A stretch of 56,965 nucleotides of DNA from Blattamonas nauphoetae (GCA_033064195.1 JARBJD010000413.1:1-56965); one strand, 5' to 3'; positions 33,199 to 43,949 are shown, counted from the first letter of the stretch. The notes: generated from the letters alone by a model not told the origin. Translations and numbers: made by a program.

Positions 33199-33540
33199 CT
33201 CGTATGTTGAGGGACCCGGTTTGGTTGTGGACTGAGATTTATCGAAGTCCTAGAGGATGGACGCTCTCCATTTTGGAGAACAATCATTCAAACACAAACT
33301 CTCACTAATCGTCACCATCCATCAATCGACGCATTGCCTTCGGTTAAGTATAGGCGCAGATCCGATTTTCGCTACACGCAGATCTAAAAAAAGGGATACG
33401 CGCAGATCCAAATGGATACACGCAGATCCAAAAGGATCGTTGATTGTTTTGTGCTTTCCATATCCAATTCATGTCATTTCACTCTGATTGCTCACAATTC
33501 TTTTTTACTCTCACATACTTTTCATAAATCTAATTTTGTA

Positions 33541-36066
33541 ATGTCGTCATTCGAGAATGTTGATCTTACCATCACCCGTCTCTCGATTGATGTTACAACT
33601 CCAAATCAGAGTCCAATATTACTTAGCTTGGTATGTCATTTTCCCACACTGACCATATTTTTCCCTTTTCTTGCACATGGATCACGCTTTAGGCTGTTCT
33701 GTGTATCCATTTGATTGCCCACCTTTTCCTCTTCATTGTCTGCTCTTATTCTTAAAATATTCACGTACCTCAACTCTTTGCTCTTTCATTCCTCTGTTCT
33801 CGCAGGATCTGCATCTTTCTCTTCATCCTACTCCTCCTCTTCTCTCGAAACCATCTCAATCCTCATCAGGATCCTCCTCAACGTAACTTGGGTGATATCT
33901 GTCTTGAAGGATCAACAAGTGATCCAGATGATCAGCAACTTAATGTAAATTTGACAACTTTCCTGATCCATCGCGATCCTGCTTCTTCTGATGCCACTCG
34001 TCAAAATTTCGTTCTGATGTTGGCGTTTGGTGAGTCTTTTCCGTGAAAATGAAATTCCAGCACCGGATACGGCTTGGATGAACGATATTTTCGCTTAATT
34101 ATCCGCCTCCACAACAACAGGCTGTGAAACCGACCCAACCACCAAATTGAGCCCCTTCACCAGTTCCACGAGCATCCACTCCTCAAGCACAGAACAATGT
34201 TCAGTCAAAAGAGCGAATGGAGGCCGAACGCAGAGTGGAAGAAGCCAAAGCCAGACAAAGAGAGATCTTAAGACAACAAGCACTCGAAAAAAGAACGGCA
34301 GAGAGCAAAAGATGAAGGAAATGAAAGCCAAAGAGGATCGAGAACACATGATTTGTGAAGAAGCTCGTCGCAACTTTTTTAATCAACAGGAACAGGCCCG
34401 ACGGAACAAAATGACAATTGATGCCCAAATGGATGGAAGCAATGCTCCCCCTTCGCTTCCCCCGTCACAATATTCTCAGCCCTCCCCTCGAAGATTATTT
34501 CATCAAACCAAAGCAAGCTACTTCACCTGCAAAACCTAAAAAGGCTGTTGCAAAGGCAGTTCGAAAGAAATCAGTCTCTCCACGCCCAACATCAGCTCCT
34601 TGACCAAGTTCAGCTGCTCCTGCACCCAAACAGGCTCCACCGAAGAGTGCAGAGAGAAGGTCACTCTCAGCCAGGCGTGTCACTCCCACAGTCGCCGATC
34701 GACCAAAGACCGGCTCACCTCTGTCCGATCGCCCCAAAAGCACCGACAAACAGAAAATGCAGAAATTGGAAGACCAATTTGGGGAGTTGCAGGGAATGCT
34801 TCAACGAGCAGCCTCGCCAGCTCCGTCTCAGCCACGCTCAGCCCGACCGAGGACACCGACCGGCGTGTCATTACAACAGTCGAAAGAGACGAAACCAGCA
34901 ACACCGTCAAAACAGGTTTCGGAGCAGTTGGGAGTGGGAGTGTCGACGATGGTGTTGAGTGACATTGACAGGCAGTTTGAGGAAGAGGAGAGACGGCTCA
35001 GGGAACAGAAGGAGGGAAAGGCGGTGGATTTCAAGATTCAGGCGTCGTCGACGATGATGAATGAGATCGACAGGCAGTTCGAAGAGGAAGAGAGACACCT
35101 CCAAGCGGAAGAGAAGCAGCGGCGACGAGAGGAACAGATGGCAGCCATCGCCGCATCCGTCCAGCCAGTTCGGAAGATGAACAAACTCAAAGTGAACGCC
35201 AACGCGAAGAAGGGTCAGCTGAAGAGCTCAAATTACTTGGAAGATCACGCGATGATGGAAGCAAAGGCCAGCGACGTGAAGAACGGTGCAGACCGCGTTC
35301 GGAGGTTGTTGTTGGGAGAGGACGAGCAGAAGGATTTGGATGAAGGTCCGTGCGGAGTGAAGATTGTGCGGAGAGGGGAAGGAATGAATCGAATTAAGCA
35401 GCTGCACAACAAAAACAAAGTGGACGACAAGAAACAGCGGGAATACGAAGAGAAACTGCAACAGCTCGAGTTGGAGAAGAAGGCACAGGCAGGCGACAAA
35501 CCGTGGCTGACGAGAGGGAAGTCGAAAGAGGAGAAAGCGCTGGAAGAAGAGAAGCGGAGGATCGAGCAAGAGATGAAGGACGATGAGGAGGCCGAGCGGT
35601 GGAAGGTGGTGAAGGAGGCGCAGATGAAGGAGAGGGAGACGCGAGACGCGGAGAGGAAGGCGTTCCAAAAGCTGATTGCGAAGAAGAAGAAGAAACAGAA
35701 TCGGAGTCACTCGGTCGGCGACGAGGAAGATGTTGTGATTCTCGTCGCCCCAAATCGAAAACCAGTCCAGACGACAGAGACTGTGGAGCAGAAGAAGGAG
35801 GAAGTGAGCATTGATGTGGAAGTGCTGGTCTCATCCAAATCGCCACAACGCCCATCCTCAACAAAGAAAACACCAGCTCGTTCGTCTTCAGCCCGCTCAG
35901 GCTACTCCAAAGAAGGTCGCAGCTACTTCGAAGGAGGGCAGCCCACAAGCAACACACACGCCTCCGAAAATTGGGTCGTCGAAAGGGAAGGTCGAGCGGG
36001 AGAAAGAGAAGCGGAGCGAAAACGTGCAAAGGTCGTCGCCGTTCGCCAATGTGGAGCGAGGAGAGT
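33541..36066 (+). pseudogene. coiled-coil, basic protein gene carried inside the MULE, decayed
   Basis: Starts with MSSFENVDLTITRLSIDVTT; a GTATGT...CTCGCAG intron (about 33631-33803) follows, then NLGDICLEGSTSDPDDQQLN, a GTGAGT...TTCCAG intron at about 34031-34061, and a Pro/Gln-rich stretch (YPPPQQQAVKP). The long C-terminal part (34757-36060) is a charged coiled coil: two copies of a DIDRQFEEEERRL / EIDRQFEEEERHL motif, then EEKLQQLELEKKAQ and KALEEEKRRIEQEMKDDEEA. Two in-frame TGA codons (about 34148 and 34603) and one-base frame changes in short homopolymers near 34090, 34280, 34480 and 35900 break it. The frame from 34757 is intact. It looks like a captured host cytoskeletal-type gene; the family is unknown. 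Confidence 0.6.
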
Positions 36067-36247
36067 GATAACTCATCCAACTGTAAACGACCAGATAATG
36101 GCAATTTTGGTTCATCTATGTTCAATCAATCATGACAGGCGTCCTTTCGATCTACGGATTCTTTCTCAAACAATGCAAACACAACCACCTCGTCACTCAA
36201 CCCCCTTTCTCCCCTCCAAATTAACACAACAACAATTCAATCCACTA

Positions 36248-36472
36248 CTACATTATTTTTGATCTTTTTAGTACCATAGAAGCCGCTATGTTGTCAAATT
36301 GAACGCATCCAATGCCGAAGGCCAACACACTCCATAACCCTTGGTCTTTGTCACCGTAGTCGGGTATATTAGCATTATCATGGATCACAACCAGAATTTT
36401 CAAGATTTCATCCAGTGTAGTATCTTTAAACAGCAATTCACGACAGTCACTTTTTTTGGAATCACCTTGCAT
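36248..36472 (-). CDS. short frame convergent to the coiled-coil gene
   Basis: 74 codons (SKKSDCRELLFKDTTLDEIL, VVIHDNANIPDYGDKDQGLW) with unbiased composition inside the MULE near its right end. It may be a second captured fragment. No family is recognised. Confidence 0.25.
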   Translation of the reverse strand: MQGDSKKSDCRELLFKDTTLDEILKILVVIHDNANIPDYGDKDQGLWSVLAFGIGCVQFDNIAASMVLKRSKIM

Positions 36473-36699
36473 AATTAATCAACTTTTTTCAATCGATTTG
36501 TTATTCTGAAAGATGTTTGAGAGTAAATCAGTCTGTATTGAAGTTTTCTGAGACATAAACCAGTCATAAATTCAAACAGAAACAACAAAGGTTTAGATCT
36601 GTGTGTATCCATTTGGATCTGCGCGTATCCAAATTTTTAGATCTGCGCGTAGCGAAAATCGGATCTGCGCCTATACTTAACCATTGCCTTCCACAAACG

Positions 36700-36920
36700 A
36701 GATGTGTGAGAGTGGCGGCGATGGAGAGTGTGGCGACCATCGAGCGAGACTGGCGAGAGTATTGGAATCGTCCCCGCAAACCAAACCATGATGCGATGCT
36801 GGAGCCGACAAAGTTCACACACAAACAGTGTTTGTTGTTAAAAGAAGTCAGAAACAGTTTGAATGAATCGCTGGCTCCAGACTGTTTCTATTCGTCTTCC
36901 GGAAGGTTCATACCCAGAAA
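36700..36920 (-). repeat. conserved 3' block of the ARM-like genes, copy 3
   Basis: Same block as at 11950-12165. Its continuation lies on the far side of the MULE (33263-33341), so the transposon split this flank. Confidence 0.75.
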
Positions 36921-36925
36921 GTTGG

Positions 36926-37957
36926 TCAATTCGATCGAATAGTAAGCAATCCACCCCCAACTTCGTATCTGTCGTTTTGCAGCTTTTCCTCAATCACATC
37001 TTCGGTGCCCTCCATTCTCAACATTCTATGCACCGACTTCCACATCTGTCGATATTCTCCTCCTTGTTTGTTCCATTCCCGCTGGATATCGATCATGACA
37101 CTCAGAAAAGCCCTGATTGTGAGATCACTGTCGAAGAAAGAGAGACAACTTGGGATCGTGAGAAAGACTGGCAGATGAACAACTAAATCCATTGTCGGTT
37201 GATAATATGGAGATATTTCGAGGAGTTGGGCGAGAATTGCCATTAAACTCTCAGATTGGTCACCATCGATGATCGAATAGCGGTTCACGCACAAATGGCA
37301 AATATACTTCTCCGAAGGCGACAGAACTTGCTTCAAAATCGTCTCACAAACAGCTTGTTGTTCATTCCGATCGTTAGTTTTGAGTTGTCTGAGATAATAT
37401 GGAGTTGCGAGCCAGAGAGAATAGGTGATGGTTTTCATGAGATTGGCGTGGAGATCGACTGTTTCTGCAAACGGAAGAGACTGTGGATTGAGAGTGTTTA
37501 TGAGTTGAGGGATCAGATCAGCTTTGACGAGGGCAAGATGGACTTTAGGGGAACAGTTCCAGATCGAAGAATCTAGCATCCCCATTGCCGCTGTGGTTAT
37601 TGCCTTATTGGGTGAAGAAATGAGCACCACAATGGACTGAATGAATATTTTCAAAGATTTATCAGTGGTGTGTCCATGGCTGGTGAGAAAAGCATCTGCT
37701 TGTCCTTCAAGCTGTGGAGCTAAAGACTTGAGAAGTTTCACGGCTTTCACTTCCAAAGAGACATCCAGTACAGACTGCAACTTCACAGTGGCAACGAGTG
37801 ATCGAAAGACAACGGCCCTTTCGGATTCAGTGTGGAATTCTTCCCCGTTCCAATTCAGGAAACGAGAACAGTCTGTAAAACATGAAAAGCGGTGAGAAGA
37901 CAAACCAGAGCGTGCTAGATACGAGAATCTGCCTATTTTATTAATTATATTGCCCAT
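36926..37957 (-). CDS. ARM-like family protein, 343 aa, frameshifted tail
   Basis: Carries the family blocks: CFTDCSRFLNWNGEEFHTES, VVFRSLVATVKLQSVLDVSL, FIQSIVVLISSPNK, LALVKADLIPQLINTLNP, AVCETILKQVLSPSEKYICH, LCVNRYSIIDG, YYQPTMDLVVHLPVFLTI, MLRMEGTEDVIEEKLQNDR. The end reads VGGGLLTIRSN, while the usual ending (SIEL.NFLGMNLP) is present in the next frame, so a one-base change near 36945 altered the last about 15 residues. Otherwise intact. The N terminus (MGNIINKIG...) is closest to the gene at 26555. The box lies 24 nt upstream. Confidence 0.8.
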   Translation of the reverse strand: MGNIINKIGRFSYLARSGLSSHRFSCFTDCSRFLNWNGEEFHTESERAVVFRSLVATVKLQSVLDVSLEVKAVKLLKSLAPQLEGQADAFLTSHGHTTDKSLKIFIQSIVVLISSPNKAITTAAMGMLDSSIWNCSPKVHLALVKADLIPQLINTLNPQSLPFAETVDLHANLMKTITYSLWLATPYYLRQLKTNDRNEQQAVCETILKQVLSPSEKYICHLCVNRYSIIDGDQSESLMAILAQLLEISPYYQPTMDLVVHLPVFLTIPSCLSFFDSDLTIRAFLSVMIDIQREWNKQGGEYRQMWKSVHRMLRMEGTEDVIEEKLQNDRYEVGGGLLTIRSN

Positions 37958-37980
37958 TCCGTCAGATTGGATGAAAATAT

Positions 37981-38010
37981 CTCGTTATGGGTCAAAACAA
38001 ATGATGAAAG
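37981..38010 (-). promoter_or_regulatory. conserved upstream box of an ARM-like gene
   Basis: CTCGTTATGGGTCAAAACAA then ATGATGAAAG on the plus strand, 24 nt before the ATG at 37957, with one change in the core. Confidence 0.55.
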
Positions 38011-38261
38011 AAAGAGAGTGAGATGAAATATCCGTCCAAAAGGAAGAGAAAACGCAACCAACGCATACTGAGACAATTCACGAATAAAGAGAAATTCTCT
38101 GAACGAGATGAAAACAAAGTGGACATCAACTCGTCGAAGAACAACGAATTAACGAGAGAGGCAACGCCAAAATTAGAAATCAATGACAAACAAGAGGAAC
38201 AGAAGTTTAACGTGACTAATGAAGACAAGCGAGGAACACTCCATTCTGATCATGAAACGAT
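38011..38261. repeat. intergenic segment shared by three loci (copy 3)
   Basis: Counterpart of 18016-18264 and 27676-27921. The 78-codon minus frame is again open, and here a plus frame (38023-38355) is open too. Confidence 0.7.
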
Positions 38262-38370
38262 TCATTTCAGTCGAGGGCAGTTCATTCCCAAATGCTCCAT
38301 CACTTCGAAAGTGAAGATCTTCACCAACTCTCCATTTCTGCACGATTTCTCGTGAAGCAGTGTTCGGTCC
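38262..38370 (-). pseudogene. 3' remnant of the divergent ARM-like paralog
   Basis: Matches the last about 36 codons of the gene at 18265-19353 and ends after GCAGTGTTCGGTCC. It has the same extent as the remnant at 27922-28036, so both derive from one truncated ancestor. Confidence 0.75.
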
Positions 38371-38384
38371 ATGCCAGCTGGGCA

Positions 38385-38570
38385 TAGTTCATGGAAGACA
38401 GAAATGTTCAGATTGAACGATCATATTCGAAAAATGTGTGACAACTGGGAATTGTGAGAACGACTGGCATGTGGAAGACAAACTCCATTGTCGAATGAGA
38501 GTGATGACGAGGTGAGGTATCTCGTCAGTTTGGGCGAGTTTCAGTTGAATACGTTCGGGACAGTGTTGGG
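38385..38570 (-). pseudogene. scrambled ARM-like remnant cut by the DIRS insertion
   Basis: The minus strand reads CPERIQLKLAQTDEIPHLVI, like LALVKADLIPQLI of the family, directly followed by FPVVTHFSNMIVQSE, like the later LTIPSCLTFFE region. The middle of the protein is missing. The DIRS element starts at its edge. Confidence 0.5.
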
Positions 38571-38609
38571 TGATCATTCTTCAATGATCTGATTCAATCC
38601 CTCGTTCGG

Positions 38610-38659
38610 AAGAGTGAGATATCTCCGACGTGGAACAGAAACCTTTGTATTGGGTTAGA
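38610..38659 (+). repeat. DIRS left inverted terminal repeat
   Basis: AAGAGTGAGATATCTCCGAC and the following 30 bases pair with 43035-43084. The outer extension 38571-38609 is repeated, inverted, in the internal complementary region. Confidence 0.9.
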
Positions 38660-41600
38660 TCTCTTGACATTATCTTTCACACCTTTTCTTTTGGGAAACC
38701 ATTACACATATGAACGATAACATCGAAGTGTTGTTGGGAAAGTTGGGCAATTATCGGAACTTTGCTGCAGAAATTATCACAGTGATGCAGAATCCGGAGC
38801 TGCCTCGAGCCCGGGAATTCGTCGGCATCCAGATGCCCGCGTATCTCGTGGCTGCAGCCCCTGCTTTGTTTCATGTACTCAGATTGATTATGTTGGCTGT
38901 TGACGTCGGATTAGGACTTAATTCTGACGAGTGGGTGGGCCCGCTTTCAGGGCTACCACAAGAGGTTAGACCACATCAGGTGGTGACACCAGATGTTTTT
39001 GCACAACATCGCACTCCACAGATCCACACACCCCAGCTGCAAGTGGATGTCGGAGTTACACCTCCGATCTTTCGACCAGAGGCGCAGAGACCGATGGTCC
39101 GATTCGACCCAATCGTGCAGAATGAGATCGGGCAAGCTCAACCAGTGCAGGATGACGTGCAGAATTTCCACGCAATGCTTGTTAGTGCGGCCCGTGAACT
39201 GCCATTGTTCAATTGGGATCAGCAGGCTTTGGGGGCTGTGCGTGATGTGGTGAAGTTTGCTGATGGAATGCAGTTGAACGAGGATGTCCTGAAGCAATTC
39301 GTGTCCTCAAAGAATCGAAAGGTTGATAACCTATTGGTCCAACTAAAGAAGGAAACATTCCTGAATGTTCAATTGGCAGTGGGGATGTTCGAGGCAGTCA
39401 GACAAGGAATGCCAACTGCACAAGCAATTTGTCTACAGGGGTTGAAGGCGGCAGAGTTAGTGAAACGAGTGGAGCAGGTGAGGAAAGTTATTAATTGCGA
39501 TATATTGCCAGGTTCGCAAGGGGATGAGGTCCAGGAGGATAATGCGAGAAGACAGCGGGAACTATTGCAGCAGGAAATCAATCAGGCCAGACAAGTGCGA
39601 GCAGCGGCGGCGGCAGTGAGGCAAAGTCAACAGCCTCGGTTTTTTCGTCCCGACAACAAAAATTGGAACCAGGGGCCAAGACAGGACAGAGGCTGGAGTG
39701 GTCGGAACCAGCCGAACCGGCCAGGTCTGTGGAGAGGGCGGCCCCCACAACAACTTGGCTATTTCCCTGCGCTTCGGGACACTCAGACCAATCAGTCAAA
39801 GCAGTAGAAGAGCAGCAGCATCATCACGTCACCCAAACACAATCACTTCATCATCCCACACAACCAACACCACACAGTTCAGTCAACCAACTTACGTTAG
39901 ACAAGCCAAAGAATCATTTCAACTATCGTCTACAACTTTTCTTTCAGAAACAGGAGAACGACAGGGAAGGCCGCGGGATTGGTGGCTTCCTGTCACAGCG
40001 GGCGGATGCTTGGGCCAAAGTCGGATGGCCCAGTATGAAGGAGGGCATTGTGATTCCATTCAACTCAAGTCCGGTCAGCAGAGGGCAATCGCGAATCATA
40101 CTGAAGAGCGAGAGGGAGAGAACAGCTTTCGAGGCGATAATAAAGAAGGAGCTGGAGGAAAGGATGATCAAGGAAGTGCAAGAAGAGGAAGTGATTCTTC
40201 TCAACAACTCCTTTCTGGTGCCGAAGTCCGATGGGACGTTTCGCCGGATTCTCGACTGTCGACCAGCCAACAAACTGCTGACGGCCGGGCACTTCAAGAT
40301 GGAGGGGACAAGAGTAGTCTCGCAGCTCATCAAACAAGGAGATTGGATGAGCAAGATCGACCTGACTTTGGCATATCAGCATGTCCCAATTCATCCAACT
40401 TCTCAGCCGTATCTATGCTTTCGCTTAGACCAGAGTTTTTATCATCACTCGACCCTGCCGTTTGGGCTGTCGTTAGCCCCGTTGATTTTTACGAAGTTGA
40501 TGAGGGTCGTTGTCTCTCGACTGAGGCCGACCGTCAGGATGATCGCGTATTTGGACGATATGTTAGTGTTGGACGAGACAGAGGAGGGATTGATGAGCAA
40601 GGTCGAGAGGGTATTGATGGAACTGGACAACTTCGGTTTCACCGTCAACAAGACCAAGTCACAACTTCGTCCTGCCCAGAAGATGGAGTTCCTGGGCTTC
40701 ATTTGGGACAGTCAGACGATGTCAGTGGCAGTTCCCGAAGCGAAGGTAGCGGCAGCTCGGAAGAAGGTCGCCGCCAAACTCATCCAGGCACAGAAGGGGA
40801 AACCGTGCAAGGTTTGGTCTCTAGCCTCGCTCATTGGCACACTCCAATCGTTCTCGCTGGCGGAAATGCAAGCACACATCAGGACAAGACATTTAACACA
40901 CAAGAAGGAGGAGTTGCTTCTGCGAGGGTCGTACGCGACGACAGGCTTGTTGGGGAAGGAGGAGATGGACGAGCTGGAATGGTGGAAGAGCCGTCTGACG
41001 AGAGCGTCTTCAGCAACAATCAATCCGTTCATACCCACAGTCACTCTCACAACGGATGCATCCGAATGGGGCATGGGTGCAGTCTTGGAGAGACAGGGAG
41101 GAGAAAGAATCGTGTTTCAGAGCCGCTTCAGGGAGGAGGAGAGAATGAGGTCGTCGAATTGGAGGGAGATGAGGGCTGTCGGAGTAGCATTGTCGGCGTT
41201 GAGGAAAGAAGGAAGGATCACGATAGGAGACCACGTTCTCCTCCGAAGCGACAACACCACAACAGTCTTCGACGTAAACAGATTGGCGTGCTCGTTGAAT
41301 CTCCTCCCGCTTCTCACAGATATCCTTTGCGAGGTGGAACAGTTCCGGTGAAGGTTGATGGCGGTGCATCTCCCCGGCGCAGACAACCAATTGGCGGATC
41401 GTCTGTCCCGAATGGAGGACGGATCCGACTACATGCTCAAGAGGGAAGTGTTCAGGAGGTTGTGCTCTCAGATGAGTTGTCTTCCGACGTTAGATGCGTT
41501 CGCCTCGGAAGAAAACACACAACTCCCGCGGTTCGCCAGTTGGAAGAAGGAGAAGACGGCATTGGCGACAAACGGGCTGCTTGTGGATTGGAGGAAAGAC

Positions 41601-42780
41601 GTCGTGTACGCGTTCCCTCCGAATCCTCTGCTTCTGCAAGTCGTACGGAAGATCGTGCGGGAAGGCGTGGAAGCATTGGTGGTGACATTCGACTGGCCAG
41701 CGCTGTTGGGCGTGGCAGAGTTGAAAACTTTGGCAGAGAAGACACTGACTGTCGGAAGAAGCAGAGAGGTGTTGGTCGAGGGAATGGGGTTGAGGGCAAG
41801 CGGGGCAAGATTACCGGATGGAGTGCTGATATGTTGTTGGATTCGAAGGACATCTGGGATGAATTAGCGAAGATGAAAGGTTTTTCGGTTGAAGCAGCGT
41901 CGGTTTGGAAGAGTGGATTCACTGATCAGACGAGAAACAACTATGCGGGTGAGATGAAGAGATGGATTGAGTGGTGTGTGAAAGAGAAGCGAGATTGGGA
42001 GGTCATTGACGAAGCAGCAGTCCTTAACTTCATCTCTCAGAGGACTGGCAAGACAAGGACAAAAGAAACTGCGAGATCGGCGTTGAGCTTTCTATGCCGA
42101 CATATTGGAATCGACGATGTTAGCCAGTCAAAGTCTGTTCAACTGTATTTTCGGGGACAAAAGAGGACTGAGCCGAAACAGACAAGATATTCAACGATTT
42201 TCGACGCAAAGCAGTTGGAGGATGGAATCAAGAAGATGAGAATCCATGCGCAATCATGCGAGGATTGGCAACAGATTGTTGCGACGTCGTTGATCCTGAA
42301 CCACGCGATGAGATATACAGAGATGACATCGATTCGATGTGGGAGTGTCGGACTAGAGAAGAAGGGGAATACGATAGTCTTGGTGGCGGTGTTGAAGCGG
42401 AGCCCGGAGCCACAGAGAGTGGTGTTGAGAGAGGATGAGATTGAGGATGAGTTGAGGTTGACAGGTAGTTTGGAGAATGTGGTCAGGTTGATTCGGGCGA
42501 AACGCCCAGTGGATTGGGAGACGGTTGGTCTCTTTTATGACATTGAGATTGGGAGAGAGCGAAGAGTGGAGGAGGTTCGCGAGCTAGTCCGACGGTTGAT
42601 GAGGAGGTCTGATATCCCAGAAGCTTTCAAGCCGTACGCACCAAAGCACGCTGGAATCTCTGCGAGAATCCGAAAAGGAATGACTGTTCCGGCTGTAGCT
42701 GAAGCGGCACGACTGTCTCTCAAGTCGGGCGTGATGCAGACGCACTACGTACTGCCCTTGGACACTACTCCCAAGTCTCA

Positions 42781-42852
42781 CTCTTCCGAACGAGGGATTG
42801 AATCAGATCATTGAAGAATGATCACAGATTTAAGACTGAGTGAGGAAGAGTG
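42781..42852. repeat. DIRS internal complementary region
   Basis: CTCTTCCGAACGAGGGATTG... is the inverse of the left outer end and passes directly into the inverse of the right outer end. In DIRS elements this region is thought to guide circle formation before recombinase-driven insertion. Confidence 0.9.
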
Positions 42853-43034
42853 ACCACCCACCCGCCCTGCTATCTTTTGATTGTCAGTTCTTTATCTTCT
42901 TCACTGTTGACTTTGTCTTTATTTCGGCTTCAGCCCACTCTATCGTCATCTACGCTTGTTTTCGGCTTGTTTCAGCTCTATTCATCTTTTGTTCCCCTCT
43001 TGGGTGTTGGTTGTATGGTATCTTCTCCCAAGAA

Positions 43035-43084
43035 TCTAACCCAATACAAAGGTTTCTGTTCCATGTCGGAGATATCTCACTCTT
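43035..43084 (-). repeat. DIRS right inverted terminal repeat
   Basis: TCTAACCCAATACAAAGG... is the inverse of 38610-38659. The outer extension to about 43108 (CACTCAGTCTTAAATCTG) is repeated, inverted, in the internal complementary region. Confidence 0.9.
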
Positions 43085-43114
43085 CCTCACTCAGTCTTAA
43101 ATCTGTGATGTGTT

Positions 43115-43345
43115 TGAGGGCGAGAAGTGCTTGTGCTTCGAACGACAGCCAAAAGCACGTGTCGCACCGAGAGTGGTGAGGGAAGAGGCAGAGAGATTGG
43201 GAAGGCGTGGGTGGCAGAGGAGCAGGGATCGAGAACAGCTATGAATTGGGCGACGACATCTTCCGATCCTTCCGAATCGTCTTCGGAAGGGTCTGTTGCT
43301 GAGCGAGGGAGATCCTGAATGTGGAGAGTGAGAGGGGGAGAGGGT
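43115..43345. repeat. duplicated segment, copy 1
   Basis: GAACGACAGCCAAAAGCACG, GAGGCAGAGAGATTGGGA and GGAGCAGGGATCGA recur in the same order at 43950-44145 with moderate divergence. No function assigned. The stretch 43350-43940 between the copies has Ser/Arg-rich frames on both strands and no recognisable gene. Confidence 0.65.
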
Positions 43346-43949
43346 TGAAGGTGAGCATTGGTGTGTTCGACCAGATTCGCGGCAACAGCGGAGACGACGA
43401 GGCAAGTCGCCATGTCGACTGTGTCTGTTTGCCTTTCTGCACGTCGTCGTGTTTGTTGTGCGGCTTCTTTTCAAGACAGCCAACAGCAATCGCATTCTTT
43501 CTTTGTGTGTGGTTGGAGTTTGCTGTGGTTAAGAGTGAGGGGACTGTGTGTGATCAGTTGTGGTGTCGTCGGCGAGAGCAACGAAAAGCGACACTGAGCT
43601 TCGTCTTCCGCCGCGGAGACAGGCGGAGAGATGAGTGGGAGAGGAGTCGAGCACGACATCCTCTCATTCTTTCCCTTCTTCCTTCTTTCGGTCACATCCA
43701 TGTCTCCACGATCCGTCATGTTGCCCACGATCCATACACTTCCAGTAGTCCTTTCCTTCTTCCTCCTTGTCCTTCTCCTCTTCTCTTCGCCATCTCGTCC
43801 CCTTTCCTCGTCCATCCTCCACTTCCCGTCCAATTTGGAGTGCAATCTTGGATGGCGAAGGAAGAGAGGAGTGAAGGGTGTCGAACTCGTAAAAGAGTCA
43901 AAGAAAGAGAAGGAGGAAGACAGTCGAGACGAGCATTGTGTGTGTTGCG

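Larger units (their letters stand above)
28423..33251. mobile_element. 4.8-kb unit bounded by 53-bp perfect inverted repeats
   Basis: 28423-28475 is the exact inverse of 33199-33251 (outer end AGGACTTCGATAAATCTCAG). Its inner half is related to the MITE ends (AACCGGG..C.TCAACATACG). No intact transposase frame was found inside. The body holds a 27-bp minisatellite and AT-rich sequence with many stops. Target duplications are not evident; the left edge abuts the MITE. It may be one decayed DNA transposon or two facing solo ends. Confidence 0.5.
33342..36682. mobile_element. Mutator-like element of Pack-MULE type, 3341 bp
   Basis: The first about 98 bp (GGTTAAGTATAGGCGCAGAT...) are the near-exact inverse of the last about 98 bp. 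The ends contain a subterminal motif CGCAGATCYAAA repeated three or four times. The element is flanked by a perfect 9-bp direct repeat ATTGCCTTC (33333-33341 and 36683-36691). Long ends with a 9-bp duplication are the hallmark of Mutator-like transposons. The target sequence without an insert is seen in related flanks near 44193 and 16664 (GCCTTCCACAAA context). It carries a coiled-coil gene and no transposase, so it depends on another element. Confidence 0.85.
38571..43108 (+). mobile_element. DIRS-type tyrosine-recombinase retroelement, looks whole
   Basis: Inverted terminal repeats pair 38610-38659 with 43035-43084, with about one difference. An internal complementary region at 42781-42852 is the inverse of the left outer end (38571-38615) joined to the right outer end (43078-43108), which is diagnostic of DIRS elements. 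Parts in order: a gag-like region with a basic Arg/Gln-rich C-terminal part (38710-39807), reverse transcriptase and RNase H (about 40080-41330), and a tyrosine recombinase (about 41880-42770). Overlapping frames are usual in this family. Near-identical repeats imply a young insertion. No clear break is needed, so it looks whole or nearly so. Confidence 0.9.

Noticed and set aside
34147-34539. A separate 130-codon gene
   Set aside because: It is a frame-shifted stretch of the coiled-coil gene inside the MULE.
39698-42814. One 1038-codon protein
   Set aside because: Its first part overlaps the reverse transcriptase region in a different frame. Frame overlap is usual in DIRS elements, so only the domain regions are reported.
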